The notes under the pieces were generated by a model, which made no database searches, was not told the origin of the DNA, and saw only the letters and a list, made by a program, of their open reading frames with translations. DNA of 64,000 bases, from NCBI RefSeq assembly GCF_001612845.1, contig NZ_BDBF01000005.1:45493-109492 (forward strand). Direction: 5' to 3'. Each line of letters begins with the position of its first letter. Position 1 is the stretch's first letter. Of this stretch, positions 38,351 to 46,382 are shown one piece after another. Made by a program: the position numbers and the translations under genes. The stretch is from Nocardia elegans NBRC 108235. Its GTDB lineage: Bacteria; Actinomycetota; Actinomycetes; Mycobacteriales; Mycobacteriaceae.

Positions 38351-39394
38351 ATGTCCGGACGTATCCGCACCGCATTATCCGTCTTCGCAGCCGGTACGGC
38401 TGCCGCTGTGCTACTCACCGCCTGCGGCAGCGGAGGATCCGCCCACACCGAGAACGGGGTGACCTCGCTTCGGTATCTGGGCTGGACCGATCAGGTCACG
38501 CTTCCGGAGCTCGCGGAGAACCTCGGATTCTTCGACGGCAAGATCAAACTCGACTACGTCGGCAACACCATCAGCGGGCCGCAGGAAATCCAGACCGCCG
38601 CGACCGGGCAGGTCGACTTCGGCGGGGCCTTCGCCGGTGCGGTCGCCAAGCTGGCCGGCGCCGGGGCGCCCATCACCGCGGTGGTCAACTACTACGGATC
38701 GGACGAGAAGTCCTTCCAGGGCTATTACACGCTCGACAACAGCCCGATTCGTTCGGCCGCGGATCTGGTCGGCAAGAAGGTCGGCGTGAATACGCTCGGT
38801 GGCCAGAACGAGGCCGATATCCACGATGCGTTGAAGAAGGCCGGACTGAGCGTCGACCAGATCAAATCGGTGCAATTGGTGGCGCTGCCGCCGCCGAATA
38901 TCGAACAGGCGCTGCGTCAGGGACAGATCGACGCCGCGGCATTGAACGGCCAGTTCCAGCAGCGCGCGGTGGCCAACGGCGGAGTGCGCCCGATTTTCAC
39001 CGAACTCGACGAATACGGCGGCCCGATCAACGGCGGGCCTTACGTCTTCCGCAATGACTTCATCGCGAAGAACCCCGATGTGGTCCGCACCTTCACCACC
39101 GGCGTCGCGAAGGCGATCGAATGGGAGCGCAGCACGCCGCGGGACCAGGTGATCGCGAAATTCACCGATATCATCAACGCCCGCCACCGTGCGGGAGAGG
39201 ACACGTCGACGCTGAAATACTGGCTGTCCGTGGGGGTTCCGGCGCGCTACGGCAAGGTGTCGGACGAGGACTTCACCCGCTGGCAGAGCTGGCTCGAGGA
39301 CACCGGGGCCATCGATCACAAGCTGGACCCGAGCAAGTTCTACACGAACAAGTTCAACTCGCTGCTGCAGCCGTCGGACGCTTCCGGGAAGTAG
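38351..39394 (+). CDS. ABC transporter substrate-binding lipoprotein (SsuA/TauA/NrtA-like)
   Basis: A 347-aa exported lipoprotein: signal sequence with TAAAVLLTACGS, a clear lipobox with cysteine near residue 26, followed by a periplasmic-binding-protein type-II fold of the NMT1/SsuA group (GWTDQVTLPELAENLGFF, TAATGQVDFGGAFAG, LVGKKVGVNTLGGQN). Family members bind sulphonates, taurine, nitrate or thiamine precursors. No permease or ATPase gene is adjacent, so it must serve a transporter encoded elsewhere or be an orphan. ATG 38351 is chosen over 38324 because it gives a canonical signal peptide. Confidence 0.85.
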   Translation: MSGRIRTALSVFAAGTAAAVLLTACGSGGSAHTENGVTSLRYLGWTDQVTLPELAENLGFFDGKIKLDYVGNTISGPQEIQTAATGQVDFGGAFAGAVAKLAGAGAPITAVVNYYGSDEKSFQGYYTLDNSPIRSAADLVGKKVGVNTLGGQNEADIHDALKKAGLSVDQIKSVQLVALPPPNIEQALRQGQIDAAALNGQFQQRAVANGGVRPIFTELDEYGGPINGGPYVFRNDFIAKNPDVVRTFTTGVAKAIEWERSTPRDQVIAKFTDIINARHRAGEDTSTLKYWLSVGVPARYGKVSDEDFTRWQSWLEDTGAIDHKLDPSKFYTNKFNSLLQPSDASGK

Positions 39395-39469
39395 CGCGCG
39401 CACGCGTCCTGCCACGGCGACGGGCCGGCAGCGGCGAGCCGACCCGTCGGTACGGCATCATCGGTGCCC

Positions 39470-40738
39470 ATGAGCGACTCCGTATCCACCGGCGGCGCCC
39501 GCGGCCCGGCGCACCGCCTCATCCGGATGACCGGCCGCGACCCCGACGAACCGGGGCGCGTGTCCTCGCCCTTGGAGCTGCTGTTCGATCTGACCTTCGT
39601 GGTCGCGGTCGGCACCGCGGCGTCGTACTTCGCCGAGATGGTGGCCGACGGGCATGCGGGCAAGGCGGTGCTCGCCTTCGTGCTGGCGATGTTCGCGATC
39701 GTCAACGCCTGGATCAATTTCAGCTGGTTCGCCTCGGCGTTCGACACCGACGACTGGCTGTACCGCGTGCTCACCATGGTGGTGATGATCGGTGTGGTGG
39801 TCTTCGCCCTCGGCCTGCCCGCGATGTTCCATTCGGTCGATGTGGGCGACCACCTCGACGTGCGGGTGATGGTCGTCGGCTACATCGTGATGCGGATCGC
39901 GATGGTGTTGCAGTGGTGGCGCGCCGGACGGGAGTCGCCGTCCTTCCGGCACGTCGGCTACGGGAGCATCCGGTGGACGATCATCGCCCAAATCGGCTGG
40001 GTGATCATCGCATTCGTGCACATGCCGCTGCTCGTGGCCGGGGTGGGATGTGTACTGCTCGGCGTGCTGGAACTGCTCGTACCGGTGCTGACGCAGGGCC
40101 GCGCGAGTGGTACCCCGTGGCATCCGCATCACGTGGCCGAACGCTACAGCCTGTTCGCCATCATCGCGCTCGGTGAGGGCGTGGTCGGCACGGTCGCCTC
40201 CTCGGGCGGGCTGCTCGGCGGCAGCGACGGCGGGCAGTGGAGTGCCGATGCGATCGCGATCGTGGTCGCCGGCGTGGGCCTGACCTTCGGCATGTGGTGG
40301 GTGTACTTCACCACCCCGTTCGGCGAGATCCTCGTGCACCGCCGCAACCGCGGCTACCTGTTCGGTTACGGCCACATCCCGCTCTACATGGGTATCGCCG
40401 GCGCCGGCGCGGGCCTGCACGTCGCGGGCCTGTCGCTTGAGCACCACTCCCACATCGGCCCGGTCGCGGTGGTCCTGGCCCTGGCTCTCCCGGTGGGCGT
40501 GTACCTGCTGATGGTCTATCTGCTGCACACCCTGCTGCTGTCGACTCCGGACCCGTTCCACATCCTGCTGCTCACCCTCACGGTCGTGGTCCTGGCCGTC
40601 GCGGTGATCCTGGCCGCGCTGGGCGCCTCGATCGCCGTATGCCTACTGGTGGTGATGATCTCCCCGTTCATCACCGTGGTCGGCTACGAAACCGTCGGCT
40701 ATCGGCATCAGCGCGAGATGCTGGCGAATCTGGAGTGA
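39470..40738 (+). CDS. Low-temperature requirement protein A (LtrA) family membrane protein
   Basis: A 422-aa integral membrane protein with about ten to twelve hydrophobic segments. The LtrA signature LELLFDLTFVVAVGTAASYF (about residues 36-55) and the later ERYSLFAIIALGEGVVGTVA (about 223-242) are plain. LtrA was named for cold growth in Listeria; its transport or enzymatic activity is not established. It lies 75 bp after the binding-lipoprotein gene, perhaps in the same transcript. ATG 39470 is preferred to the GTG at 39464. Confidence 0.88.
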   Translation: MSDSVSTGGARGPAHRLIRMTGRDPDEPGRVSSPLELLFDLTFVVAVGTAASYFAEMVADGHAGKAVLAFVLAMFAIVNAWINFSWFASAFDTDDWLYRVLTMVVMIGVVVFALGLPAMFHSVDVGDHLDVRVMVVGYIVMRIAMVLQWWRAGRESPSFRHVGYGSIRWTIIAQIGWVIIAFVHMPLLVAGVGCVLLGVLELLVPVLTQGRASGTPWHPHHVAERYSLFAIIALGEGVVGTVASSGGLLGGSDGGQWSADAIAIVVAGVGLTFGMWWVYFTTPFGEILVHRRNRGYLFGYGHIPLYMGIAGAGAGLHVAGLSLEHHSHIGPVAVVLALALPVGVYLLMVYLLHTLLLSTPDPFHILLLTLTVVVLAVAVILAALGASIAVCLLVVMISPFITVVGYETVGYRHQREMLANLE

Positions 40739-40760
40739 CGCGAGCCAGCCCGTCACCGTG

Positions 40761-41057
40761 CTATCGAGGACCTGGCGACCAGTACGGCGTCCGATCCGGC
40801 GGCTGCTGCGCGGAATGCTGCTGCGGCGGGCTCCACAACGGGACATCCTGGTGCTGCGGCGGAGTCCACATCGGGACGTCCTGGTGCTGCGGGGGAGTCC
40901 ACATCGGCAGGTCCTGGTGCTGCGACGCCTCCGGGGCGGAACCTCCCCGCCGCCGCCCCGGCGCTTTCGCCAGACTGACGATCAACAGAACCGCTCCCGC
41001 GATGAGAATGATGATCCCCAGGATCACCACCAAGCCGATGAGTGCCGCCACGAACAA
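40761..41057 (-). CDS. Small membrane protein with tandem PQHQD repeats
   Basis: A 98-aa protein: one N-terminal transmembrane helix (ALIGLVVILGIIILIAGAVL), a basic stop (KAPGRRR), and a hydrophilic tail with three tandem 11-residue repeats of the type PPQHQDVPMWT (about residues 44-76), ending PYWSPGPR. The repeats correspond to a 33-bp DNA repeat (about 40845-40945). The tail is probably disordered and cytoplasmic or exposed; function unknown. It is convergent with LtrA and sits just left of the integrated element. Confidence 0.65.
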   Translation of the reverse strand: MFVAALIGLVVILGIIILIAGAVLLIVSLAKAPGRRRGGSAPEASQHQDLPMWTPPQHQDVPMWTPPQHQDVPLWSPPQQHSAQQPPDRTPYWSPGPR

Positions 41058-41175
41058 AGTTGTAGCACAAGGTTTTCCGGTGGTCCCGGAAATGGGAAGG
41101 GAGCTCGCCCAGAGGATCGGCTGTGGACGGTGAAGTTACCCGAACCCGGCACCGCGATCCGCACCCGGCAAAGCA

Positions 41176-41209
41176 AGAGGCCCTGACCAGTGGATTGGTC
41201 AGGGCCTCT
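41176..41209. terminator. Original terminator of the tRNA-Pro locus, now left of the element
   Basis: AGAGGCCCTGACCA and its exact inverted copy TGGTCAGGGCCTCT are separated by GTGGAT. It lies 3 bp left of the attachment repeat, where it would have terminated the tRNA gene before integration. A similar hairpin exists inside the element's other end. Confidence 0.6.
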
Positions 41210-41211
41210 GC

Positions 41212-41274
<63 letters not shown>

Positions 41275-41596
41275 CAGGTCAGGCTGTTTTGTCTGATTCT
41301 GGCGAGTGCCGAAATCGTTGGATCCGCTGTTTGAACAGGCAGCAGTTTCGATGGTGGCGTTGGTAGCGATTGAGCCAATCCGATTCTGTTGCGGACGAAC
41401 TGCGGACCGGAAGGCAGCCAACCACCACGGTCGCCTTAGCGAGAGACGGTCGGGAGGCCGAGCAGGTAAGGGTGCGAGTGAGTCTGGATTGTCGCCACCA
41501 GTGGCGTGCGCTGCCAGTGAAGACTAGCTGCCTCGCCCAGCGAGCCGTGTTCGTCGTTCCCTGATCGTTGGGGGCGAACCTATTCGAAGAGGTGTC
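41275..41596. other. Left end of the element, with an arm-type repeat
   Basis: No supported gene. It holds TGCGGACGAACTGCGGAC at 41390-41407, an 18-bp copy of a sequence near the right end (51405-51422); each has two TGCGGAC units spaced 11 bp. They lie 115 and 77 bp from the attachment repeats and are good candidates for integrase arm-binding sites. Confidence 0.5.
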
Positions 41597-42892
41597 CTAG
41601 CCGGGTTGATTGACTTCGGACCTGTGGGCAGCAACCACAGCGATGCGACCCGCAGTCACGCTTGAGTTGATGAAAGCCCGAATGTCCGCGAGTGAGACGC
41701 CACTACTTCCGACCCAACCTTCTTTGACCAACTCCGCGAACTGGGTATTGCCGAGCCAGCGTCGAAGATTGTCGTGTGTGATGGCTGCACCGCCTCGCGG
41801 CCCACGAAGAGCGTTGTCGTCGTACAGGCGCTTCAGCAACGCGGAAGGCACATACATGCCTGCAGTCAGATCGCTTGCTTTGCCCGGGGAGACAACCGGA
41901 TACGCGAACTTTGTGAATGTTGCACTCGCTCCCAGCCTGAACGCAGCTGGACTGACCGTGCTTGAGCTCGTACTGCTCAACGCGTCGAGGCTAACCATTC
42001 GTATGAGTTGATCCGGGAGCCTCGCATCTACGCCTGAGACGCGCTTCCCTTCCCTTTTCTCCATCCGCTTGTACTGCACAAGCACAAAGCAATCGTAGTC
42101 GTGGTTGTAGTAGATCAGATCGACGCCCGTAGCGGCCTCTACGCCTGTGGCATTCACATTCATGACGTCGAGCGTGTGTCGGCGGTCAGTGAAGCGAACG
42201 ATGTGTTCTCTCTGCGCCACACCTACCATCCCGGGAAAGTTGCGCAGGTCGTTGTCAATGAGGCTCGCCTCTGACGGGTCGACCAGGAGTTCAGCCAACG
42301 GGCTCTCGCCGAGAGGTGGTGCGGAGCGTAGTTCTTCAACGTCTATGCCGCTGAACATCAGCGCAGTGCCGACAGCGTTTGTGTGGTCTTGTCGGATCGT
42401 TCCAGTAACTCGCGAAGCCATCCACTCCGGAACCCCGCCGGACCCTGGCCACTCACCCTCTTGAATTCGGGACCGAATCACCGAACGAAGCTTGTTTGAA
42501 TTAGCGGCGCTGAGCGAGCCGCCCCGATAACTGCGGGTTACCGCCTGCGAAACAGCGTTCCATGCGGAGCCGAGCTCAGATTCAATGTCCGAGAGCAAGA
42601 TTGGGGAGGACAGCTCACGTACCGCACTCAGCTCCAACGTCCTGTCCATGTTTTGCCGTCGCCCGACAGACTTCACCCATCCGAGATGCGTGACGGCATA
42701 TTCATGCTCACCATACGTAACGACAACAGCTACACGGCCGAGGCCTGGGCTCTCCGCATCAAGACTGTCCGCGAAAGTAAGCGAGTCACGACCGTGCTCC
42801 ACCAACTGATACTCAAGCGCCTCTGCCGGGAATGTCACGATGTGCAGGCGATCCGAAGCGGTTGACTTCATACCGTAGTTTTCCACCTTCAC
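41597..42892 (-). CDS. Putative PD-(D/E)xK-like nuclease, element cargo
   Basis: A 431-aa protein with no family I can name. A restriction-nuclease-like core is suggested near residues 245-285: TGVDLIYY, then a beta-hairpin, then FVLVQYKRM, that is Asp followed by Gln-x-Lys on the next strand, a known variant of the PD-(D/E)xK active site. The N-terminal 150 residues form a separate domain. GTG 42892 lacks a ribosome-binding site; ATG 42871 (MKSTASDR) has a GGTGG upstream and may be the real start. It reads towards attL alone. A DNA-cutting defence role is inference. Confidence 0.6.
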   Translation of the reverse strand: MKVENYGMKSTASDRLHIVTFPAEALEYQLVEHGRDSLTFADSLDAESPGLGRVAVVVTYGEHEYAVTHLGWVKSVGRRQNMDRTLELSAVRELSSPILLSDIESELGSAWNAVSQAVTRSYRGGSLSAANSNKLRSVIRSRIQEGEWPGSGGVPEWMASRVTGTIRQDHTNAVGTALMFSGIDVEELRSAPPLGESPLAELLVDPSEASLIDNDLRNFPGMVGVAQREHIVRFTDRRHTLDVMNVNATGVEAATGVDLIYYNHDYDCFVLVQYKRMEKREGKRVSGVDARLPDQLIRMVSLDALSSTSSSTVSPAAFRLGASATFTKFAYPVVSPGKASDLTAGMYVPSALLKRLYDDNALRGPRGGAAITHDNLRRWLGNTQFAELVKEGWVGSSGVSLADIRAFINSSVTAGRIAVVAAHRSEVNQPG

Positions 42893-43010
42893 CAGGCAGC
42901 CTGGACGGATGGGCCTTCAGGCATCCGGAGCGGGTCACAAACTCCACGCCCGGCGGGTTTCGTCAAGGACAAACGGCCACATGCCATCTCACCCAGGCTA
43001 GCCTATCCCG

Positions 43011-43886
43011 ATGGCTTCCGACAGCGACCACTCTGCCCTGTACAGCTCGTGGAGCTGCCAGCTCCACGAGCTGTACACCGCGTGGACACTGACGAACGTG
43101 CAGTTTGCCGTGGGTGCTCGGCCCGGATCTCGCGCCGCACACGATGATGCCGAGCTCGCGGCACGCTTCCCCGATCTGACGAAGCCCGAAGGCACCGGTG
43201 CCGGCATCGACGCTGTCCAGATGATCGACGCCGCAGCACAGCACATGCGTGCCCTAAAGGCATTGGTGGACACCCGCACCGTAGCTTTGACGCCGTGGCC
43301 GATTGCTCGTGCGATCGCTGAGCACGTCGCCCACGCCGGGTGGCTTCTCGAACCCGACCTGGCGCCAGAGGCCCGCATGGCGCGTCGATGGATGGCCCGC
43401 CTAGCGGCGGCCCAACGGGCCCGCTGGCTGGCGGACGCACGAAAACTGCCGAACGCTCGAGTGAGAGAGTTCAAGAAGTTGCGTGACGCCATGCGTCAGC
43501 AGGTCCTGCAGCGGTTCCCCGGTATGGAACTCGAATGGAACGACCCAGCGACTATGCCTCCGTGGGTGATCGCGGGCGAGACCTTTCCGGGGTTGGGACA
43601 ACAGGTTAGGGCGTTGTCTGTGCATGGTGCGGACAAGGTTGCCGGTTTGTATGACACGTTCAGCCTGTTTTCGCACCCCAATCCGATGGCGCTGTCGGCG
43701 CAGTCGGCAACTACGAACGTCGGTACCCACCTCGTCGTCGGATATCGCGCCGATGCTGAGGAATTGAGGTCACTCGTCACCGGGGCGAGCTCGCTCGTGT
43801 ATCTCGCTGCACAGGCTGCTTGCAGGTATCTCGGCTGCGCGAACGACGAGCTTCTCACGAGTTGGTTCGAGACCTATCTAGCATGA
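43011..43886 (+). CDS. Hypothetical 291-aa protein, element cargo
   Basis: Mostly helical, no family recognised. TAWTLTNVQFAVGARPG (about residues 23-39) is followed by a helical region rich in Ala/Arg (RRWMARLAAAQRARWLADARK, in pieces about 125-145) and a late FSLFSHPNPMALSAQ. TAGCCT 7 nt before the ATG and no Shine-Dalgarno suggest a leaderless mRNA. A perfect 39-bp palindrome lies in its first 70 nt. It is divergent from the nuclease-like gene and followed 90 bp later by the zinc-ribbon gene, which may be its partner. Confidence 0.6.
   Translation: MASDSDHSALYSSWSCQLHELYTAWTLTNVQFAVGARPGSRAAHDDAELAARFPDLTKPEGTGAGIDAVQMIDAAAQHMRALKALVDTRTVALTPWPIARAIAEHVAHAGWLLEPDLAPEARMARRWMARLAAAQRARWLADARKLPNARVREFKKLRDAMRQQVLQRFPGMELEWNDPATMPPWVIAGETFPGLGQQVRALSVHGADKVAGLYDTFSLFSHPNPMALSAQSATTNVGTHLVVGYRADAEELRSLVTGASSLVYLAAQAACRYLGCANDELLTSWFETYLA
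43039..43077. repeat. Perfect 39-bp palindrome inside the 291-aa coding sequence
   Basis: Arms of 19 bp (43039-43057 starting TGTACAGCTCGTGG, and 43059-43077) flank a single central base. It encodes residues about 10-23 in frame, so it is both coding and able to form a very stable hairpin or bind a dimer 28 nt after the start codon. Confidence 0.75.
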
Positions 43887-43976
43887 CGCTTCCACACCTG
43901 GTTACGGGGAACTTCCGGTGGACACTGACACCGGAAGGACGTCCAGGGCAGTTGTTGACGCTCGTACACTTCGCTG

Positions 43977-45110
43977 GTGGCTTCCAGCGTACTGGCTGAG
44001 CATCCTGCCAGCTTCGACTTCGATTACAGCTATTGGTTCGACTGCGAGTGTGGACAACGCGTCGAGGTGTCGGCCGCCGCGTATGAACAGCAATGCCAGG
44101 ATGAAGAGCCCTACCCACTGTGTGACTGTGGCAGGACCATCGATATTTCCGAAGCGCATCCGGCACTTCGAGACCTGGAGGATATCGATGTTCAGAATGG
44201 TCGTGTCATCGAACACTTCTGGTATCACTCAAGCCCACAACAGAATTGGCCGTCTCCGACTTACCGCGAGGATCTGGCCGCGCAACTGAGACAGTGGGAG
44301 TATCCGGAAGATGAGCGCGAGAGCGTGATCGAGGCGAAGGCCTCACTGGCTCTTCATCTGGGAACATACGCCGCCGCAATCGAGAACATGCTGCGGCGCA
44401 TCCACCGTCAGGATTCGTCAGCCTGCCCGTATTGGCTCCACCAAGTGCAGATACGCCTCAGGAATGCAGACCTCGCACAAGCTGTCCACAGCGAATTGGG
44501 TGACATCGTCGGAGATGTCCGAATGTCGGCGCTGGCTGATCTCGGCGCGCGAGCGGTCCGCTACGTCAACGCCCGCGAGGCGCCGGGGTCGATCTCGCTT
44601 GCCATCGACCCGCAGGTGATCCTGCAGGTGCGGACAATCCCGCTGTCGTCGACGACGGCGGGATTGCCCGCCACCGAAGCGGGCCGGCGGGCGGTTGCCC
44701 GCGCCAACGCTGATCTGGATGCCGCGCAGGTGCTTCGACCCGATACCAGCGGAATCCCGGAAGATCAGGTTTTCGAGTCAGATTTGGACATTTTCCGTGC
44801 CGAGGTGCGAGGTTGCGCTGTCAGCGACGAGGCTAGGCGGTTCACCGAGCAGTTCGCCCCGCAGTTCGCGATGTATCGCGATCGGGAACGCGAGATCTGG
44901 TCGAACTTCAAAGCTGCACTGACGGAGACTTATCTGCGTGGCATGACCCCACAGCTGCGTGATCGAGTGCGCAGCGTCTCGTCCGCCGAAGACCCGGAGC
45001 AGTATCACCAACGGTTGCGAGGATGGGCTGGTCTGATTCATCGGGCAGATGCGGTAGTCGAGCAGTTCAAGAGCGCTTCGTGGCGCACGCCATCGCATGT
45101 GGCGCGTTGA
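43977..45110 (+). CDS. Hypothetical protein with N-terminal zinc-ribbon-like motif, element cargo
   Basis: A 377-aa protein. Near residues 23-55 it has FDCECGQRVEV and PLCDCGRTIDI, i.e. two CxCG knuckles about 26 residues apart, like a zinc ribbon. The remaining 300 residues are mainly helical, with a helical middle (VIEAKASLALHLGTYAAAIENMLRRIH in part) and an Arg/Glu-rich C-terminal half. The start is GTG 43977 with no ribosome-binding site; TACACT about 8 nt upstream may be a -10, giving a leaderless transcript. It ends at a convergent strong hairpin. Function unknown. Confidence 0.6.
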   Translation: MASSVLAEHPASFDFDYSYWFDCECGQRVEVSAAAYEQQCQDEEPYPLCDCGRTIDISEAHPALRDLEDIDVQNGRVIEHFWYHSSPQQNWPSPTYREDLAAQLRQWEYPEDERESVIEAKASLALHLGTYAAAIENMLRRIHRQDSSACPYWLHQVQIRLRNADLAQAVHSELGDIVGDVRMSALADLGARAVRYVNAREAPGSISLAIDPQVILQVRTIPLSSTTAGLPATEAGRRAVARANADLDAAQVLRPDTSGIPEDQVFESDLDIFRAEVRGCAVSDEARRFTEQFAPQFAMYRDREREIWSNFKAALTETYLRGMTPQLRDRVRSVSSAEDPEQYHQRLRGWAGLIHRADAVVEQFKSASWRTPSHVAR

Positions 45111-45282
45111 GTGCGAGACCCATGCTCGACCTCAAGTGCCGGGCGGACACCGCTCAAACCAGTGCGCGGATCGTACAGTCCACTCTGCCTCCATCGCCTG
45201 AACTCAAATGATCTTGGTGGACTGAGATCCGGCCGGACCGTGCGCCCCCAAAACCCTCCTCTACCAGTGGTTTTCGTGTGGT

Positions 45283-45359
45283 GTCGCTCTGCCTCTGCGG
45301 AAGGTCACTAAACACACCCTGCGGGCGCATTTAGTGACCTTCCGCAGAGGCAGAGCGAC
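45283..45359. repeat. 30-bp perfect inverted repeat between convergent cargo genes
   Basis: Arms 45283-45312 (starting GTCGCTCTGCCTCTGC) and 45330-45359 are exact inverted copies around a 17-nt loop. It lies in a 450-bp gap (45111-45560) without a supported gene, between the zinc-ribbon gene and the phosphatase gene, which converge on it. It may be a bidirectional terminator, though it lacks a T tract, or a remnant of a small palindromic mobile element. Confidence 0.75.
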
Positions 45360-45560
45360 AGTTGGCATTCTGGCTGGTGGGGGACGGTTTTGGGGACGGA
45401 TTGTGTACGACTGATGTGACTGGACGAAGGAAGACCGGCACGGGAGGGTGGATGGTTGCGATATCTGGACAGGCTGCGGTTGGGAGACCCGGCACAGGAA
45501 CGACCGGCACCGGGAAGTTGGTTGGCTGTTCCGGTGAGATGCCCGTCTTCCGTTGATATG

Positions 45561-46382
45561 TCAATCCATGAATCGCGCGACGGCAATCGTCTTGTCGTCG
45601 TGACGCTTGGCGCGAGGCAGCTTCGCTCCGCTCGGATCGATCTCGGCTTCCCATCTCTGGCACCGGGCGAGGAGGTCTGCTAGCTCAGCAGAGCCGAGCG
45701 GCGCGATCTCGTGCCATGGAACGTCGAGGGCTGCTATCAAGTCGGCAGCGCCGTCGGTGGCGAGGATGACCCATGCAACCTCGGTGACTGCGAGAGACTT
45801 CGTTAGGGCTTGACGCGCGGCTGTCGGATCGGCCGAGGCGATCCAATATCCTCCCGGAACGTTTCGGTAATTCCGTTGTGCCTCTTGTAATTTCATCAGC
45901 AATGACCGGTGCGCTTCATCGTATCCGCCGCCAGCACGAAGGCGAGATCTGTACTGCTCAGACATTGAGAGTCCGAGCTGTTCGAGCCGATCGTCGCAGA
46001 GAATTTCAGCCGGCGAGCCGTCGGCACGTCCGATGACGATGAGGGAATCGCCCAGCGCGAGGGCATCGAGCCGTCCCAAATCCTCTCGCATCCTGAGCCA
46101 CGCAACGGTGGACGATGGCCCAGACTCGTTCCACGCATCCATGCCCAAAGAGATTGCCGTGTCTCCGATTGCGTTTTCGAGGATCTCGACCGCGGAGGCT
46201 TCCGGTCGCTCGTTGGCGGTGATACTCGCGCCCAGCTGCTGGGCATAGCGACCGGCGGGCACGTCGCTTCCTGCGAAAGACGTGGCTCCGTCGAGCACGA
46301 CCACGCTGTTCGAAGTGATGACGATGCGATCAGCGTCCGAACTGGCTGGCAGCTGAGCGAAGTGGACTTGCATGTTCACCAT
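45561..46382 (-). CDS. PP2C-like serine/threonine phosphatase, element cargo
   Basis: A 273-aa protein with the ordered motifs of the PPM/PP2C fold: VVLDGATSF (about residues 28-36, metal-binding Asp), SSTVAWLRM (about 89-97), ALALGDSLIVI (about 106-116), WVILATDGAADLI (about 203-215) and the C-terminal DDKTIAVARF (about 261-270). The conserved aspartates for the two-metal centre are present. It is a cytoplasmic protein without membrane segment. Its start overlaps the end of the upstream HTH gene by 7 nt, so the two are translated together and probably work together. Confidence 0.75.
   Translation of the reverse strand: MVNMQVHFAQLPASSDADRIVITSNSVVVLDGATSFAGSDVPAGRYAQQLGASITANERPEASAVEILENAIGDTAISLGMDAWNESGPSSTVAWLRMREDLGRLDALALGDSLIVIGRADGSPAEILCDDRLEQLGLSMSEQYRSRLRAGGGYDEAHRSLLMKLQEAQRNYRNVPGGYWIASADPTAARQALTKSLAVTEVAWVILATDGAADLIAALDVPWHEIAPLGSAELADLLARCQRWEAEIDPSGAKLPRAKRHDDKTIAVARFMD

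Noticed and set aside
40845..40945. Tandem repeat as a mobile-element end
   Set aside because: The repeat is in frame inside a small membrane-protein gene, with no transposase or flanking duplication.
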